Origin: Modestobacter sp. Leaf380
GTDB taxonomy: Bacteria > Actinomycetota > Actinomycetes > Mycobacteriales > Geodermatophilaceae
Length of the DNA: 64,000 bases
Direction: 5' to 3'
Assembly (NCBI RefSeq): GCF_001424485.1
Contig: NZ_LMQC01000004.1
Location: 1-64,000 of the forward strand
The notes beneath the pieces were generated by a model, which made no database searches, was not told the origin of the DNA, and saw only the letters and a program-made list of their open reading frames with translations. Shown here piece after piece: positions 14,534 to 23,746 of this stretch (within the stretch, counting starts at the first letter, position 1; the number at the start of each line of letters is the position of its first letter). The position numbers and the translations under genes are program-made.

Positions 14534-16894
14534 GTGCGTGCGTTGAGTCTGGCCACCACCATGGCCCGGCCCTTCGTCGCCGGGGACGAGGCCGGGCAGC
14601 TGCTGGCCGACGCCGCCGCCGACCGGCTCCCCCGGGTGGTCGTCGTCAGCGGCGCCGGAGGCACCGGGAAGAGCTGGTTGCTGGGCCGGGTCGCCGAGGC
14701 CCTGCGGGCCCGTGGCCAGGTAGTCGTCGGGCCCGGGGAGGAGCCCCGACCGGCCCGGACGGCCCGGACGCCGTTGACCGTCCTGCTCGACGACGCGCAC
14801 CGGCTCACCACCGACGACGCTGCGTCGCTGCGCCGTCAGCTGCGCCGGCCGGCCGGCCGGGTGCTGCTGGCGGCCCGCCCGGCACCGTCGGCACCGGCCT
14901 GGTGGGACCTGCTGGCCGACCTGCCCCGGGACCGGGCGGTGGTGCACCGCACCCACCTGGACGAGGCGGACGTCGCCCGCTGGGTGCACCACTCCGGTCC
15001 CGACGACGTCGACCCGGCCGCCCTCGCGGCGCGGACCGGCGGGCTGCCGGTGCTCGTGGGCGCCTCGCTGGGCCGCAGCCCGGCCGGCGACCGGGCGGTC
15101 CGGGCCTGGGCCGCGGCGGAGCTGGCGACGCTGCCCCGGCCCGCCGCCGCCGTGCTGGCCCTGGTCGGCGACGGGGTGCCCTGGGAGGAGGACCTGCTCG
15201 CCGAGGTGCTCGCCACCCCGCTGGGCGACGTCGTCGCTGCCTGCTGGGCCTCCGGGTTGGTCCGCCCCGACGGCACGCTCCTCCCGGTCGCGCTGACCAC
15301 CGTGGCGGCCACGCTGCCCGCCGCCCGGACCCACGGCTGGCGGCGGCGGGCACTGTCCCTGCTGCACGAGCAGGGGCGTGTCCCGCCGGCGCTGGCCCGG
15401 GCGGTGGCCGCCCGGGGGGCGGACCCGTCTGCCGCTGCCGCGCTGGCCGACCTGGCGCGGGCGCGGGTGCAGGTCGATCCCGGCGCGGCGTCGGACCTGC
15501 TGGACGAGGCCGTGGCCGCAGGTGCCCCGGCGTCGTCGCTGGCAGGTCTCCGCGCCCGGGCCGCCGCCGGCGACGGGCGGGTGGACCTGGCGCTCGCCGC
15601 GGTCCGGGAGCACCCCGACGGCCAGCTCGCCGCGACCCTGCTGGCGGCGGCCGGCGAGCACCGGGCCGCGGCCCGCGCCGTCCCGGGCAGCGGCGCGGCG
15701 GCCCTCGTCGGGGCTCTCACGGGACGCACCGGGGACGTCGGGCCCGACCCGGACGACACGCAGGCGAGGACAGCGGCCGCACTGCTGGCCACGACCTGCC
15801 CGGCGGCCGGCGACGACGTCACCGAGCAGGCCCTGGCGTCCCTCACCCGGGCCCAGGCGCTGGCACCGGGCGGTCCCGCGGCGCTGCTGGTGGACAGCCC
15901 GGCCGCGGTGGGCGCCGTCCTGGCGCTGCACACCGGCGACCCGGGGACGGCGCGACAGCTGCTCACCCGGGCACTCGCCACGGCCACCGGCGGCCCGCTG
16001 CTGACCGCCCGGCACCGGCTGCTGCTGGGGTGGTCGGCGCTGCGGTCCGACGACCCGGCCACCGCGCACGACCACCTCCGTGCCGTCGAGCCGGGACCCG
16101 GCCGGCGACTCACCGCCCGGGACGAGCTGTGGGCCGCCGCCCTGTCCCTGGTGCTGCACCTGCGCACCGCCCAGGAGTCGTCCGCCGAGGGCTGGGAGCG
16201 GGTCCGGGACGCCGTCCGGGCGCACCCGGTCGACCTGCTCGGCCTGCCGGTGCTGGCCGAGCTGCAGGTGGCCACGGCGACGTCGGCGGAGGTCCACGAC
16301 GGGGCCGCGACGGCGGTGCGGGTGGCCGTCGCCGAGGGCTCGGCGTTGCTGGCCGGGCTGGCCGACCCGGCACCCTGGTCCGCGGGCTGGCACTGGGCGG
16401 CCGTCCGGGCCGCCTCCACGGGCGCGGCAGCCGGCGAGGCGTCGGCGGGGCTGGACCGGGCCGGTCGGCACGGCTCCCGGGCCCGGGAGCTGGCCGCGCT
16501 GGGCCGGGTGTGGGCCGACGTGCTGACCGGCACCTCGGAGCCGGCCACGGTGACCGCCTCGGTGTCCCGCCTGGTGCGGCTGGGGCTGACCGCCGAGTCC
16601 CGGGACCTGGCCGGCCGGGCCGCCCTCCGCACCGGACCGGGGCGGGACCGCACCGAGCTGCTCCGGCGCGCCCGGGAGGCCGCCCCGGCACCCGGCGCCC
16701 GGCTCAGCGGCCGGGAGGTGGAGGTCGCCCGCCTGCTGCTGGCCGGCCGCACGCACGCCCAGATCGGCGCCCGGCTCTTCCTGTCCCCCCGCACCGTCGA
16801 GCACCACGTCGCCCGGATGCGCCGGCGGCTGGGCGCCGGCGGCCGCGCGGACCTGCTCGACCGGCTGAGCCGGGAGCTCGACGCCGGTCCGTGA
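14534..16894 (+). CDS. Large ATP-binding LuxR-family regulator (IniR-like)
   Basis: 786 residues of LAL/STAND-like layout. An N-terminal ATPase holds Walker A GAGGTGKSWLL (about residues 37-47) and Walker B LTVLLDDAHRL; a long helical TPR-like middle follows; the C-terminal HTH_LuxR is LSGREVEVARLLLAGRTHAQ and LFLSPRTVEHHVARMRRRL. GTG 14534 has GAGGAGG 10 bases upstream; an ATG at 14561 is an alternative. In M. tuberculosis the regulator Rv0339c (IniR) is of this size and type and sits divergently next to iniBAC; this gene has the same place. So it is probably the activator of the iniB-like operon. The ligand cannot be read from the sequence. Confidence 0.85.
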   Translation: MRALSLATTMARPFVAGDEAGQLLADAAADRLPRVVVVSGAGGTGKSWLLGRVAEALRARGQVVVGPGEEPRPARTARTPLTVLLDDAHRLTTDDAASLRRQLRRPAGRVLLAARPAPSAPAWWDLLADLPRDRAVVHRTHLDEADVARWVHHSGPDDVDPAALAARTGGLPVLVGASLGRSPAGDRAVRAWAAAELATLPRPAAAVLALVGDGVPWEEDLLAEVLATPLGDVVAACWASGLVRPDGTLLPVALTTVAATLPAARTHGWRRRALSLLHEQGRVPPALARAVAARGADPSAAAALADLARARVQVDPGAASDLLDEAVAAGAPASSLAGLRARAAAGDGRVDLALAAVREHPDGQLAATLLAAAGEHRAAARAVPGSGAAALVGALTGRTGDVGPDPDDTQARTAAALLATTCPAAGDDVTEQALASLTRAQALAPGGPAALLVDSPAAVGAVLALHTGDPGTARQLLTRALATATGGPLLTARHRLLLGWSALRSDDPATAHDHLRAVEPGPGRRLTARDELWAAALSLVLHLRTAQESSAEGWERVRDAVRAHPVDLLGLPVLAELQVATATSAEVHDGAATAVRVAVAEGSALLAGLADPAPWSAGWHWAAVRAASTGAAAGEASAGLDRAGRHGSRARELAALGRVWADVLTGTSEPATVTASVSRLVRLGLTAESRDLAGRAALRTGPGRDRTELLRRAREAAPAPGARLSGREVEVARLLLAGRTHAQIGARLFLSPRTVEHHVARMRRRLGAGGRADLLDRLSRELDAGP

Positions 16895-16920
16895 GGCCGG
16901 AGGGCGGAGGGCCGGCCGGC

Positions 16921-18063
16921 TCAGGCCGCCGTCGTCCCGGCCCCGCGGAGCGCGAGCGTGCGCAGCACCAGGGCCGCCGGGTCGGGGTGGTGCACCCGGG
17001 TCCGGGGCCGGCGCGCGGCGCCGGCGAGCGCGGCGGCGAGCTCCGTCCGGGTGCGGGCCCACGGCGCCACCCCCGCGTCGTGCAGCACCGCGGCGTTGAT
17101 CCGGCCGTGACCGGGCACCGGGCGGTGCGTGACCACCGGCAGCCCCGCGACCAGGGCCTCGGTGCAGGACATCCCGCCGGCGTTGTGCACCAGCACGTCG
17201 GCGACCGCCATCAGGTCCGGGACGTCGTCCCGCCACCCCAGGGCGACCGCCCCCGGCACCCGGGCCACCCGGTCGAGGAGTCCCGGGTTCCGACCGCACA
17301 GCACCACCGGGGTGGCACCGACGGCGATCAGGTCGACCACCGTGGGGACCGGGTCGCCCAGACCCAGCGACCCGGCCACCACCAGCGCGAGCGGGCGGCC
17401 GGGGCCGGCGTCCAGGCCGAGCGCCGTCCGCACCCGGCGCTGCCGCTCAGGGGGCACCGGCCGGCCGAACCGGGGCGACACCAGCGGCCCGGCCACCGTC
17501 ATCGGGGCGCCGTAGGCGGTCCGCCCGTGCTCCGCGGTCGCGGCCGACACCGTCAGGTGCGCCGCGACGGCCGGGTGCAGCCAGCTGCGGTGCACCGCGG
17601 GGTCGGTCAGGTAGGTCAGCACCGGTGCCGCGAGCCGCCCGGTGGCCCGCAACCCGCCCAGCGTCTGGGAGGCGACCGGGTAGGTCGACACGACCAGGGC
17701 CGGCCGCAGGTCCGCACACCACGCGGCGACCCCGGCGGACGCCGACGTGGCGACCCGCTGGACGGCGCCCCACAGCAGGCCCTCGTGCTCCAGCCTGCGG
17801 ACCAGCAGCTCGAACGCGGCCGGGGCCCGGTCGACGCAGGGCCCGTACCCGCTGCCCAGCAGGCGACGGGCCGGACCGGGCAGCACCGTCAGCAGGTCGC
17901 GGACCCACACCGGCACACCGGCCGCCCGCAGGCGTACGGCCAGCTCGGCCGCAGCGGCGTCGTGCCCGGCGCCCACGCCGGCCGACACGACCAGCACGCC
18001 GGCCCGGCCACCTCCCCCGGTGGGCCTCCGGACCGGCCGTCCCGCCTGCCACGCCAGGTGCAT
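16921..18063 (-). CDS. MGDG-synthase-like glycosyltransferase (GT28 type)
   Basis: 380 residues. N-terminal motif VLVVSAGVGAGHDAAAAELA is typical for processive diacylglycerol glycosyltransferases/MGDG synthases. The C-terminal donor domain has LALVVAGSLGLGDP, VVLCGRNPGLLDRV and DVLVHNAGGMSCTEALVAGLPVV (UDP-sugar binding). It probably transfers a hexose to a lipid at the cytoplasmic membrane face, making glycolipid. ATG 18063 is chosen; the open frame extends upstream without homology. It is convergent with the LuxR regulator. Exact acceptor and sugar are unknown. Confidence 0.82.
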   Translation of the reverse strand: MHLAWQAGRPVRRPTGGGGRAGVLVVSAGVGAGHDAAAAELAVRLRAAGVPVWVRDLLTVLPGPARRLLGSGYGPCVDRAPAAFELLVRRLEHEGLLWGAVQRVATSASAGVAAWCADLRPALVVSTYPVASQTLGGLRATGRLAAPVLTYLTDPAVHRSWLHPAVAAHLTVSAATAEHGRTAYGAPMTVAGPLVSPRFGRPVPPERQRRVRTALGLDAGPGRPLALVVAGSLGLGDPVPTVVDLIAVGATPVVLCGRNPGLLDRVARVPGAVALGWRDDVPDLMAVADVLVHNAGGMSCTEALVAGLPVVTHRPVPGHGRINAAVLHDAGVAPWARTRTELAAALAGAARRPRTRVHHPDPAALVLRTLALRGAGTTAA

Positions 18064-18310
18064 GCCCGTCCCCTCGGTCGCCGACCCCGCACGCCCCGAC
18101 CCTCCGCGCCGCCGGGGACCGGCCGGGGCTCCCGCCACGACCGCACGACGAACTCGGGGTGTACGACCGCGGATGCCCGTGGCGGCCCATCGGGCCCGCG
18201 GGCGGCGCACCGGGTCGACACACCGGTCGCCGCCTGCTGTTGACCCGGACCTCACCCCGACGACACCGGGCCCGGGGACGCTCGGTGGCACCCCAGCCGA
18301 GGAGCCCGCC

Positions 18311-18682
18311 GTGCAGGACAGCACCGCCCGCGCCGTCGCCTACATCGCCGGCCGGCTGACCACCGGCCGCCCGGCGTCCTCGGTGCTCGACCACCGGTCC
18401 GCCCACCGCGCCGCCTTCTCCGGCGACGTCACCGCGCAGCGGGTCTTCGTGCACGACACCGACGAGGACGTGCTGGTCACCGGCCAGGCCGGCACCGACG
18501 CCACCTGGTGGCTGCTGCACCAGGGCACGATGCGCTTCCTCACCCTGCAGCTGGCCCACCCCGGGTCGTGGACCGGGTTCGACTACGCCAGTCACCGCGC
18601 CTTCGACCTGGACGCGGACACCGACGGCACCGTCCGGCTGCGCGACCGGACCGACGGGGTGTGGCGCACCTACCAGCTCTGA
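18311..18682 (+). CDS. Small hypothetical protein
   Basis: 123 residues from GTG 18311, preceded by GAGGAG about 9 bases upstream. Acidic, soluble, with VRLRDRTDGVWRTYQL at the end; no signal or membrane segment. No family recognised. It lies divergent from the glycosyltransferase and 59 bases before the PPK2 gene, possibly in the same transcript. Confidence 0.6.
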   Translation: MQDSTARAVAYIAGRLTTGRPASSVLDHRSAHRAAFSGDVTAQRVFVHDTDEDVLVTGQAGTDATWWLLHQGTMRFLTLQLAHPGSWTGFDYASHRAFDLDADTDGTVRLRDRTDGVWRTYQL

Positions 18683-18741
18683 GGGGCCGGCGGTCACCCC
18701 TCGTCCACCCGCCGTCCACCCGGGCGCGGCAACCTGCCCCC

Positions 18742-19707
18742 GTGACACCTCTCGGCACCCCGCCCGGCGCCCCCCGCTACGTCGCCGACCCCGAGCACGC
18801 CGACCGGATGAGCGACCTCACCGGCTGGCAGCTCGCCCCCCTCCCCGACGAGCACTCCGACGAGGACTGGGACGACGACCGCGAGCTGCTGGACCCCAGC
18901 GGCGACCGGGTGGAGACCTGGCGGGAGGACTACCCCTACGCCGAGCGGCTCGCGCGTCGCGAGTACGAGATCGAGAAGCGCCGGCTGCAGATCGAGCTGC
19001 TCAAGCTGCAGGGCTGGGTGAAGGAGACCGGGCAGCGCCTGGTGCTGGTCTTCGAGGGCCGGGACGCCGCGGGCAAGGGCGGCACCATCAAGCGCTTCAC
19101 CGAGCACCTCAACCCCCGCGGCGCCCGGGTCGTGGCCCTGGACAAGCCCACCGAGCGCGAGCGCAGCCAGTGGTACTTCCAGCGTTACGTGGCACACCTG
19201 CCCGCGGCCGGGGAGATCGTGCTGTTCGACCGGTCCTGGTACAACCGCGGCGGCGTCGAGCGGGTGATGGGCTACTGCACCGACGAGGAGTACGAGCTGT
19301 TCTGCGCGCAGGCACCGGGCTTCGAGCAGATGCTCGTCGACAGCGGCGTCCGGCTGGTCAAGCTGTGGTTCTCGGTGTCCCGCGGCGAGCAGCGGACCCG
19401 CTTCGTCGTCCGGCAGATCGACCCGGTCCGCCAGTGGAAGCTGTCCCCCACCGACCTGGCCTCGCTGGACCGCTGGGAGGACTACACCGCGGCCAAGGAG
19501 GCGGTCTTCGCCGCCACCGACACCGACCACGCCCCCTGGACCGTGGTCCGCAGCAACGACAAGAAGCGGGCCCGGCTGGAGGCCATGCGGCACGTGCTGT
19601 CCACGCTGCCCTACGAGGGCCGCGACGAGTCCGTCGTCGGCCGGCCGGACCCGCTGATCGTGGTGTCGGCCGCCGACGTGCTCGAGGACGACGCCCGCCC
19701 CGCCTGA
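18742..19707 (+). CDS. ppk2: Polyphosphate kinase 2
   Basis: PPK2 family, which transfers phosphate between polyphosphate and nucleotides. Walker A in VFEGRDAAGKGGTIKRF; lid/Walker B region IVLFDRSWYNRGGVERVMG; also QWYFQRYVAHLP and DPVRQWKLSPTDL. These are the single-domain (class I-like) PPK2 motifs. The acidic N-terminus (DEHSDEDWDDDRELLDP) is common in actinobacterial members. The start is uncertain: GTG 18742 gives 321 residues, ATG 18808 gives 299, and neither has a good Shine-Dalgarno sequence. Confidence 0.93.
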   Translation: MTPLGTPPGAPRYVADPEHADRMSDLTGWQLAPLPDEHSDEDWDDDRELLDPSGDRVETWREDYPYAERLARREYEIEKRRLQIELLKLQGWVKETGQRLVLVFEGRDAAGKGGTIKRFTEHLNPRGARVVALDKPTERERSQWYFQRYVAHLPAAGEIVLFDRSWYNRGGVERVMGYCTDEEYELFCAQAPGFEQMLVDSGVRLVKLWFSVSRGEQRTRFVVRQIDPVRQWKLSPTDLASLDRWEDYTAAKEAVFAATDTDHAPWTVVRSNDKKRARLEAMRHVLSTLPYEGRDESVVGRPDPLIVVSAADVLEDDARPA

Positions 19708-19752
19708 GCACGGGCCGCCTCCTCCTCACGCACGGCCGGTACCGTCCCGGCC

Positions 19753-20622
19753 ATGGGGGGTCTGGTGCGCGCGGTCACCGTGCTGGTGGGGACGGCGGTC
19801 CTGGGTCTGCTGCCCACCGCTGCCTCGGCTGCGCCGCTGCCCGTGCCCGGTCTGCCCGCCGTGCCGGCGGTGCCCGCAGCGCCGGCCGCCGACCTGGGCT
19901 TCGACGTCTCCCACCCGCAGTGCGACACCCCGCTGCCCACGGGCGCCGACTTCGGCGTCGTCGGTGTCAACGGCGGCGTGGCGACGACGGTCAACCCGTG
20001 CCTGGTCGATCAGCTGCGCTGGGCCGACTCCACCACGGGTGACGTGCCCGGCCAGCCGGCGCTGCAGGTCTACGTGAACACCGCGAACCCCGGGCACCTG
20101 CAGGAGGAGATCAGCACCTGGCCGCGCAGCGGGGACTCCCCCTACGGCCCCTGCACCGGCGCGAACGACACCGCGTGCTCCTGGGTCTACGGCCAGATCC
20201 GCGCCTCGGTGGACATCCACGGGTTCCTGCTGCCGGCCGCCCGCGCCGCCGGTGTCGACGTCGTCCCCGCCGAGCTGGTCTGGTGGCTGGACGTGGAGAC
20301 GATGAACACCTGGCAGTCCGGCTCGGCTGCCGCGCTGGCCGCCAACCGCGCGGCGCTGGAGGGCATGCACGACTACCTGGCCACCACCGGCGCCCGGGTC
20401 GGCCTCTACTCGACCAGCCAGCAGTGGCAGCAGATCGTCGGCCTGGTCCCGCCGGGCAGCTCGCTGTACGAGCTGGACAGCTGGCTGGCCGGGGCGCTGT
20501 CCCGGTCCGAGGCCCAGCTGCACTGCGCCGACGCACCGCTGGTCGCCGGCGGGTCGGTGGTGCTCAGCCAGTACGTCGTCGAGCGCGACGGGCGGCCGCT
20601 GGACCACGACCTGCCCTGCTGA
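19753..20622 (+). CDS. Secreted glycoside hydrolase-like (DUF1906/GH25-like) protein
   Basis: 289 residues with a Sec signal peptide (AVTVLVGTAVLGLLPTAASAA) and Pro/Ala-rich linker. The domain begins LGFDVSHPQCDTPLP, with WWLDVETMNTW later, which fits a TIM-barrel fold of lysozyme-like hydrolases that act on cell-wall glycan or other polysaccharides. The Asp of GFDVS and the Asp/Glu of LDVE are the likely acidic residues. Cysteines (PQC, NPC, GPC, TAC, LHC, LPC) suggest disulfides. Monocistronic, ending in a hairpin terminator. Confidence 0.7.
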   Translation: MGGLVRAVTVLVGTAVLGLLPTAASAAPLPVPGLPAVPAVPAAPAADLGFDVSHPQCDTPLPTGADFGVVGVNGGVATTVNPCLVDQLRWADSTTGDVPGQPALQVYVNTANPGHLQEEISTWPRSGDSPYGPCTGANDTACSWVYGQIRASVDIHGFLLPAARAAGVDVVPAELVWWLDVETMNTWQSGSAAALAANRAALEGMHDYLATTGARVGLYSTSQQWQQIVGLVPPGSSLYELDSWLAGALSRSEAQLHCADAPLVAGGSVVLSQYVVERDGRPLDHDLPC

Positions 20623-20650
20623 CCCGGCGCCCCCACGAGGGAGCGCCGGG
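20623..20650. terminator. Bidirectional hairpin terminator
   Basis: CCCGGCGC (20623-20630) pairs with GCGCCGGG (20643-20650); inner CCC/GGG can extend the stem. It sits between the convergent hydrolase and catalase genes. Confidence 0.7.
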
Positions 20651-20658
20651 CCGACGGC

Positions 20659-22110
20659 TCAGCCCAGCAGGCCCTTCTCGACCCGGGCACCGATGCCGGG
20701 GTCGATGGCGCGCCAGTACTCCACGATCCGCGGCTTCATCTCCGCCGACACCGAGGGGTCACCGGCGTGGCCGAGGATGTTGGCGACCAGGTGCTCCCGG
20801 TCGGTCTCGCTCATCACCTCGCGGATCAGGATGCCGGGCTGGGTGGTGTCGTCGTCCTCGGCGTGCAGCGTCGCCGCGGCGCGCTGCATGTCACCGGACA
20901 CGTGCCAGCCGGGCTCGGCCACCGACGGGTCGGCCACCGGGCCGCCCATCGTGCTGGGGGCGTAGACCGGGTCGCCCGGGTTGCTGAAGCGCATCGCGCC
21001 GTCCCGGTTGTAGCTGTTCACCGGGGACAGCGGCGCGTTCACCGGCAGCTGCAGGTAGTTGGTGCCGATCCGGTAGCGGTGCGCGTCCGGATAGCTGAAC
21101 AGCCGGCCCAGCAGCATCTTGTCCGGCGAGTAGCCGATCCCGGGCACCAGGTTCGAGGGCTCGAACGCGGCCTGCTCGATCTGGGCGAAGTGGTTCTCCG
21201 GGTTGCGGTCCAGGGTCATCCGACCCACCTCGACCAGCGGGTACTCCTGCTGCGAGATCGTCTTGGTGACGTCGAAGGGGTTCACCCGGTGGTCCGCGGC
21301 GTCCTCGAAGGGCATGACCTGGACGGAGAACGTCCAGGACGGGTGGTCGCCGGTCTCGATGGCCTCGCGCAGGTCGCGGCGGTGGAAGTCGCCGTCCTCG
21401 CCGGCCATCGCACCCGCCTCGTCGTCGGTGAAGTTCACGACGCCCTGGTCGGTCTTGAAGTGGTACTTCACCCAGTGCTTGTCACCCGCGGCGTTCTCCC
21501 ACAGGAACGTGTGGCTGGAGTACCCGTTCATGTTCCGCCAGGTCCTCGGCGTCCCGCGGTCGCTCATCAGGATCGTCACCTGGTGGCTGGACTCCGGGGA
21601 CAGCGTCCAGAAGTCCCACTGCATGCCGTTGTCGCGCAGGCCGTTGTCGGCCCGGCGCTTCTGGGAGTGGATGAAGTCCTGGAACTTGGACGGGTCGCGC
21701 ACGAAGAAGACCGGGGTGTTGTTCCCGACCATGTCGTAGTTGCCCTGCTCGGTGTAGAACTTCAGCGAGAAGCCGCGGGGGTCCCGGGCGGTGTCGGGGA
21801 AGCCCTGCTCACCGGCCACGGTGGAGAACCGGGCCAGCATCGGGGTGACCTTGCCCGGCTGCAGGAAGTCCGCCTTGGTCAGGTGGCTGACGTCGGCGGT
21901 CACCCGGAAGGTGCCGAACGCGCCGCCGCCCTTGGCGTGCACCACGCGCTCCGGGACGCGCTCCCGGTTGAACTGGGCCATCTTCTGGATGAGGTAGTGG
22001 TCCGAGAGCAGGATCGGGCCGTCCGCGCCAGCGGTGAGCGAGTGCTCGTCGCTGGCTGCGGGGATCCCGGCGTCGTCGGTGGTCACCCGGGTCTGGGGGG
22101 TTGCCGTCAT
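20659..22110 (-). CDS. katA: Monofunctional heme catalase (clade 3 size)
   Basis: 483-residue catalase degrading hydrogen peroxide. Active-site segment [15 protein letters not shown] holds the distal His; [17 protein letters not shown] contains the region following the distal Asn; [14 protein letters not shown] carries the proximal heme Tyr. No C-terminal flavodoxin-like domain, so a small-subunit type. ATG 22110 follows AGGGGAC. It is divergent from an oxidoreductase gene with about 70 bases between. No OxyR/PerR/CatR gene is adjacent. Confidence 0.96.
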   Translation of the reverse strand: MTATPQTRVTTDDAGIPAASDEHSLTAGADGPILLSDHYLIQKMAQFNRERVPERVVHAKGGGAFGTFRVTADVSHLTKADFLQPGKVTPMLARFSTVAGEQGFPDTARDPRGFSLKFYTEQGNYDMVGNNTPVFFVRDPSKFQDFIHSQKRRADNGLRDNGMQWDFWTLSPESSHQVTILMSDRGTPRTWRNMNGYSSHTFLWENAAGDKHWVKYHFKTDQGVVNFTDDEAGAMAGEDGDFHRRDLREAIETGDHPSWTFSVQVMPFEDAADHRVNPFDVTKTISQQEYPLVEVGRMTLDRNPENHFAQIEQAAFEPSNLVPGIGYSPDKMLLGRLFSYPDAHRYRIGTNYLQLPVNAPLSPVNSYNRDGAMRFSNPGDPVYAPSTMGGPVADPSVAEPGWHVSGDMQRAAATLHAEDDDTTQPGILIREVMSETDREHLVANILGHAGDPSVSAEMKPRIVEYWRAIDPGIGARVEKGLLG

Positions 22111-22180
22111 GTCCCCTGGGGTGCCCCACCGGAGGGGGTCCGAACCGAGCCGCCCGGCGTGGCGCGGCATGATCGCCGTC

Positions 22181-23209
22181 ATGAGCGGTGACGTGCGGTT
22201 CGGCCTGGTCGGCTACGGCTTCGGCGGGAGGTGGTTCCACGCCCCGCTGCTGGCAGCGGCACCCGGCGTCGACTTCCTCGGGGTGGTGACGACGTCGCCG
22301 GACCGGCAGGCGCAGGTCGCCGCCGAGCACCCGGGTGCCGCGACGTTCGCCTCCCTGCAGGCACTGGTCGACGCGGGCGCCGAGGCGGTGGCGATCTCCA
22401 CGCCGGCCGACACGCACAGCCCGCTGACCGACCAGGCGCTGGAGCTGGGGCTGGCCGTGGTCTGCGACAAGCCGTTCGCCCTGGACGCCCCGGCCGCGCT
22501 GGCCTCGGTGGAGCTGGCCGAGCGCGTGGGCCTGCCGCTGTCGCCGTACCAGAACCGCCGCTGGGACTCCGACTTCCTGACCGTGCAGCGGCTGGTGGCC
22601 GACGGCACCCTCGGCGAGGTCACGTCGCTGGAGTCCCGCTTCGAGCGGCTGACCCCGCAGGACGGCCCGGGCGCGGCCGGCGGCGGGACGCTGCGCGACT
22701 TCGGCAGCCACCTCGTCGACCAGGCCCTGGTGCTGCTGGGCCCGGTCGCCACGGTGTCGGCGCACTGGTCGCTGCGCGACTCGGGTCTGGACGACGACGT
22801 GCTCGTCGTCCTGCAGCACACCGCCGGCGGCCGCTCCGTGCTGGGCGGCAGCTGGCGGCAGGGCGCACCGGGCCCGCGCTTCCGGGTCACCGGCACCACG
22901 GGCAGCTACCTGGTCGACGGCATCGACGGCCAGGAGGACCACCTGGTCGCCGGCCGCTCCCCCGCCGACCTCGGCGACCGGTGGGGCGTGGAGCCCGAGT
23001 CGGCGTGGGGCCGGGTGCACCGCGGCGGCCCCGACGGCGAGCCGGTGCCGCCCGAGCGCGGCCGCTGGGACACCTTCTACCCGGCGTTCGCCGCGGCGGT
23101 CCGGGGCACCGGACCGGTGCCGGTGCCCGCGCGGGACGCCGTGGCCACCGCGACCGTGCTGGACGCCGCCCGGCGCAGCGCCACCGAGGGCACCGTGGTG
23201 TCGCTGTGA
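22181..23209 (+). CDS. Gfo/Idh/MocA-family oxidoreductase
   Basis: 342 residues. N-terminal Rossmann fold [18 protein letters not shown] binds NAD(P); the signature DKPFAL replaces the usual [13 protein letters not shown] and [17 protein letters not shown] (catalytic His region) are standard for YvaA/YdgJ-type sugar or polyol dehydrogenases. ATG 22181 is chosen, with an in-frame ATG at 22169 possible. Coupled to the following deaminase by a GTGA overlap. Substrate unknown. Confidence 0.88.
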   Translation: MSGDVRFGLVGYGFGGRWFHAPLLAAAPGVDFLGVVTTSPDRQAQVAAEHPGAATFASLQALVDAGAEAVAISTPADTHSPLTDQALELGLAVVCDKPFALDAPAALASVELAERVGLPLSPYQNRRWDSDFLTVQRLVADGTLGEVTSLESRFERLTPQDGPGAAGGGTLRDFGSHLVDQALVLLGPVATVSAHWSLRDSGLDDDVLVVLQHTAGGRSVLGGSWRQGAPGPRFRVTGTTGSYLVDGIDGQEDHLVAGRSPADLGDRWGVEPESAWGRVHRGGPDGEPVPPERGRWDTFYPAFAAAVRGTGPVPVPARDAVATATVLDAARRSATEGTVVSL

Positions 23210-23685
23210 GCCTCACCGCCGTCGACCGGGCGCACCTGGCCCGCTGCGTGGAGCTCGCCGAGGAGGCCCTGGAGGCCGGCGACGAGCCCTTCGGTTCCCT
23301 GCTCGTGGCCGCGGACGGCACCGTGCTCGCCGAGGACCGCAACCGGATCGCCGGCGGCGACGCCACCCGGCACCCGGAGTTCGAGCTGGCCCGCTGGGCC
23401 GCTGAGCACGTGGACCCGGCCGACCGGCCCTCGGCCACGGTCTACACCTCCGGCGAGCACTGCCCGATGTGCTCCGCGGCGCACGCCTGGGTGGGTCTGG
23501 GCCGGATCGTCTACGCCAGCTCCTCGGCCCAGCTCGCGCGGTGGCTCACCGAGCTCGGCGTCCCGGCCGGCCCGGTCGCCACCCTGCCGGTCACCACCGT
23601 CGCGCCGGGCATCCCGGTCGACGGCCCGGACGAGGAGCTCTCGGCCCGGGTGCGCGAGCTGCACGTCCGCCTGCACTCCTCCTGA
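23206..23685 (+). CDS. CMP/dCMP-deaminase-like nucleoside deaminase
   Basis: 159-residue zinc deaminase of the TadA/guanine-deaminase superfamily. Zinc motif first part HPEFEL (the usual H-A-E is H-P-E), second part EHCPMCSAAH (PCxxC type with His-Cys-Pro). EPFGSLLVAADGTVLAEDRN matches the substrate-binding strand. It probably deaminates a free base or nucleoside. GTG 23206 overlaps the oxidoreductase stop, so the two are likely co-translated. A strong terminator follows at 23695. Confidence 0.85.
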   Translation: MSLTAVDRAHLARCVELAEEALEAGDEPFGSLLVAADGTVLAEDRNRIAGGDATRHPEFELARWAAEHVDPADRPSATVYTSGEHCPMCSAAHAWVGLGRIVYASSSAQLARWLTELGVPAGPVATLPVTTVAPGIPVDGPDEELSARVRELHVRLHSS

Positions 23686-23694
23686 GCACGCGCA

Positions 23695-23724
23695 ACGCCC
23701 TCCCCGGCTGACCGGGGAGGGCGT
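23695..23724. terminator. Strong bidirectional terminator
   Basis: A 13-bp perfect stem (23695-23707 with 23712-23724) and 4-base loop lie between the deaminase gene and the convergent multi-cold-shock-domain gene. Confidence 0.85.
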
Positions 23725-23746
23725 CGTGCGTGGGCCGTGTCTCAGC

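Noticed and set aside
20767-22191. Plus-strand 474-residue frame opposite the catalase gene
   Set aside because: Catalase on the minus strand is unambiguous; the frame has shadow composition.
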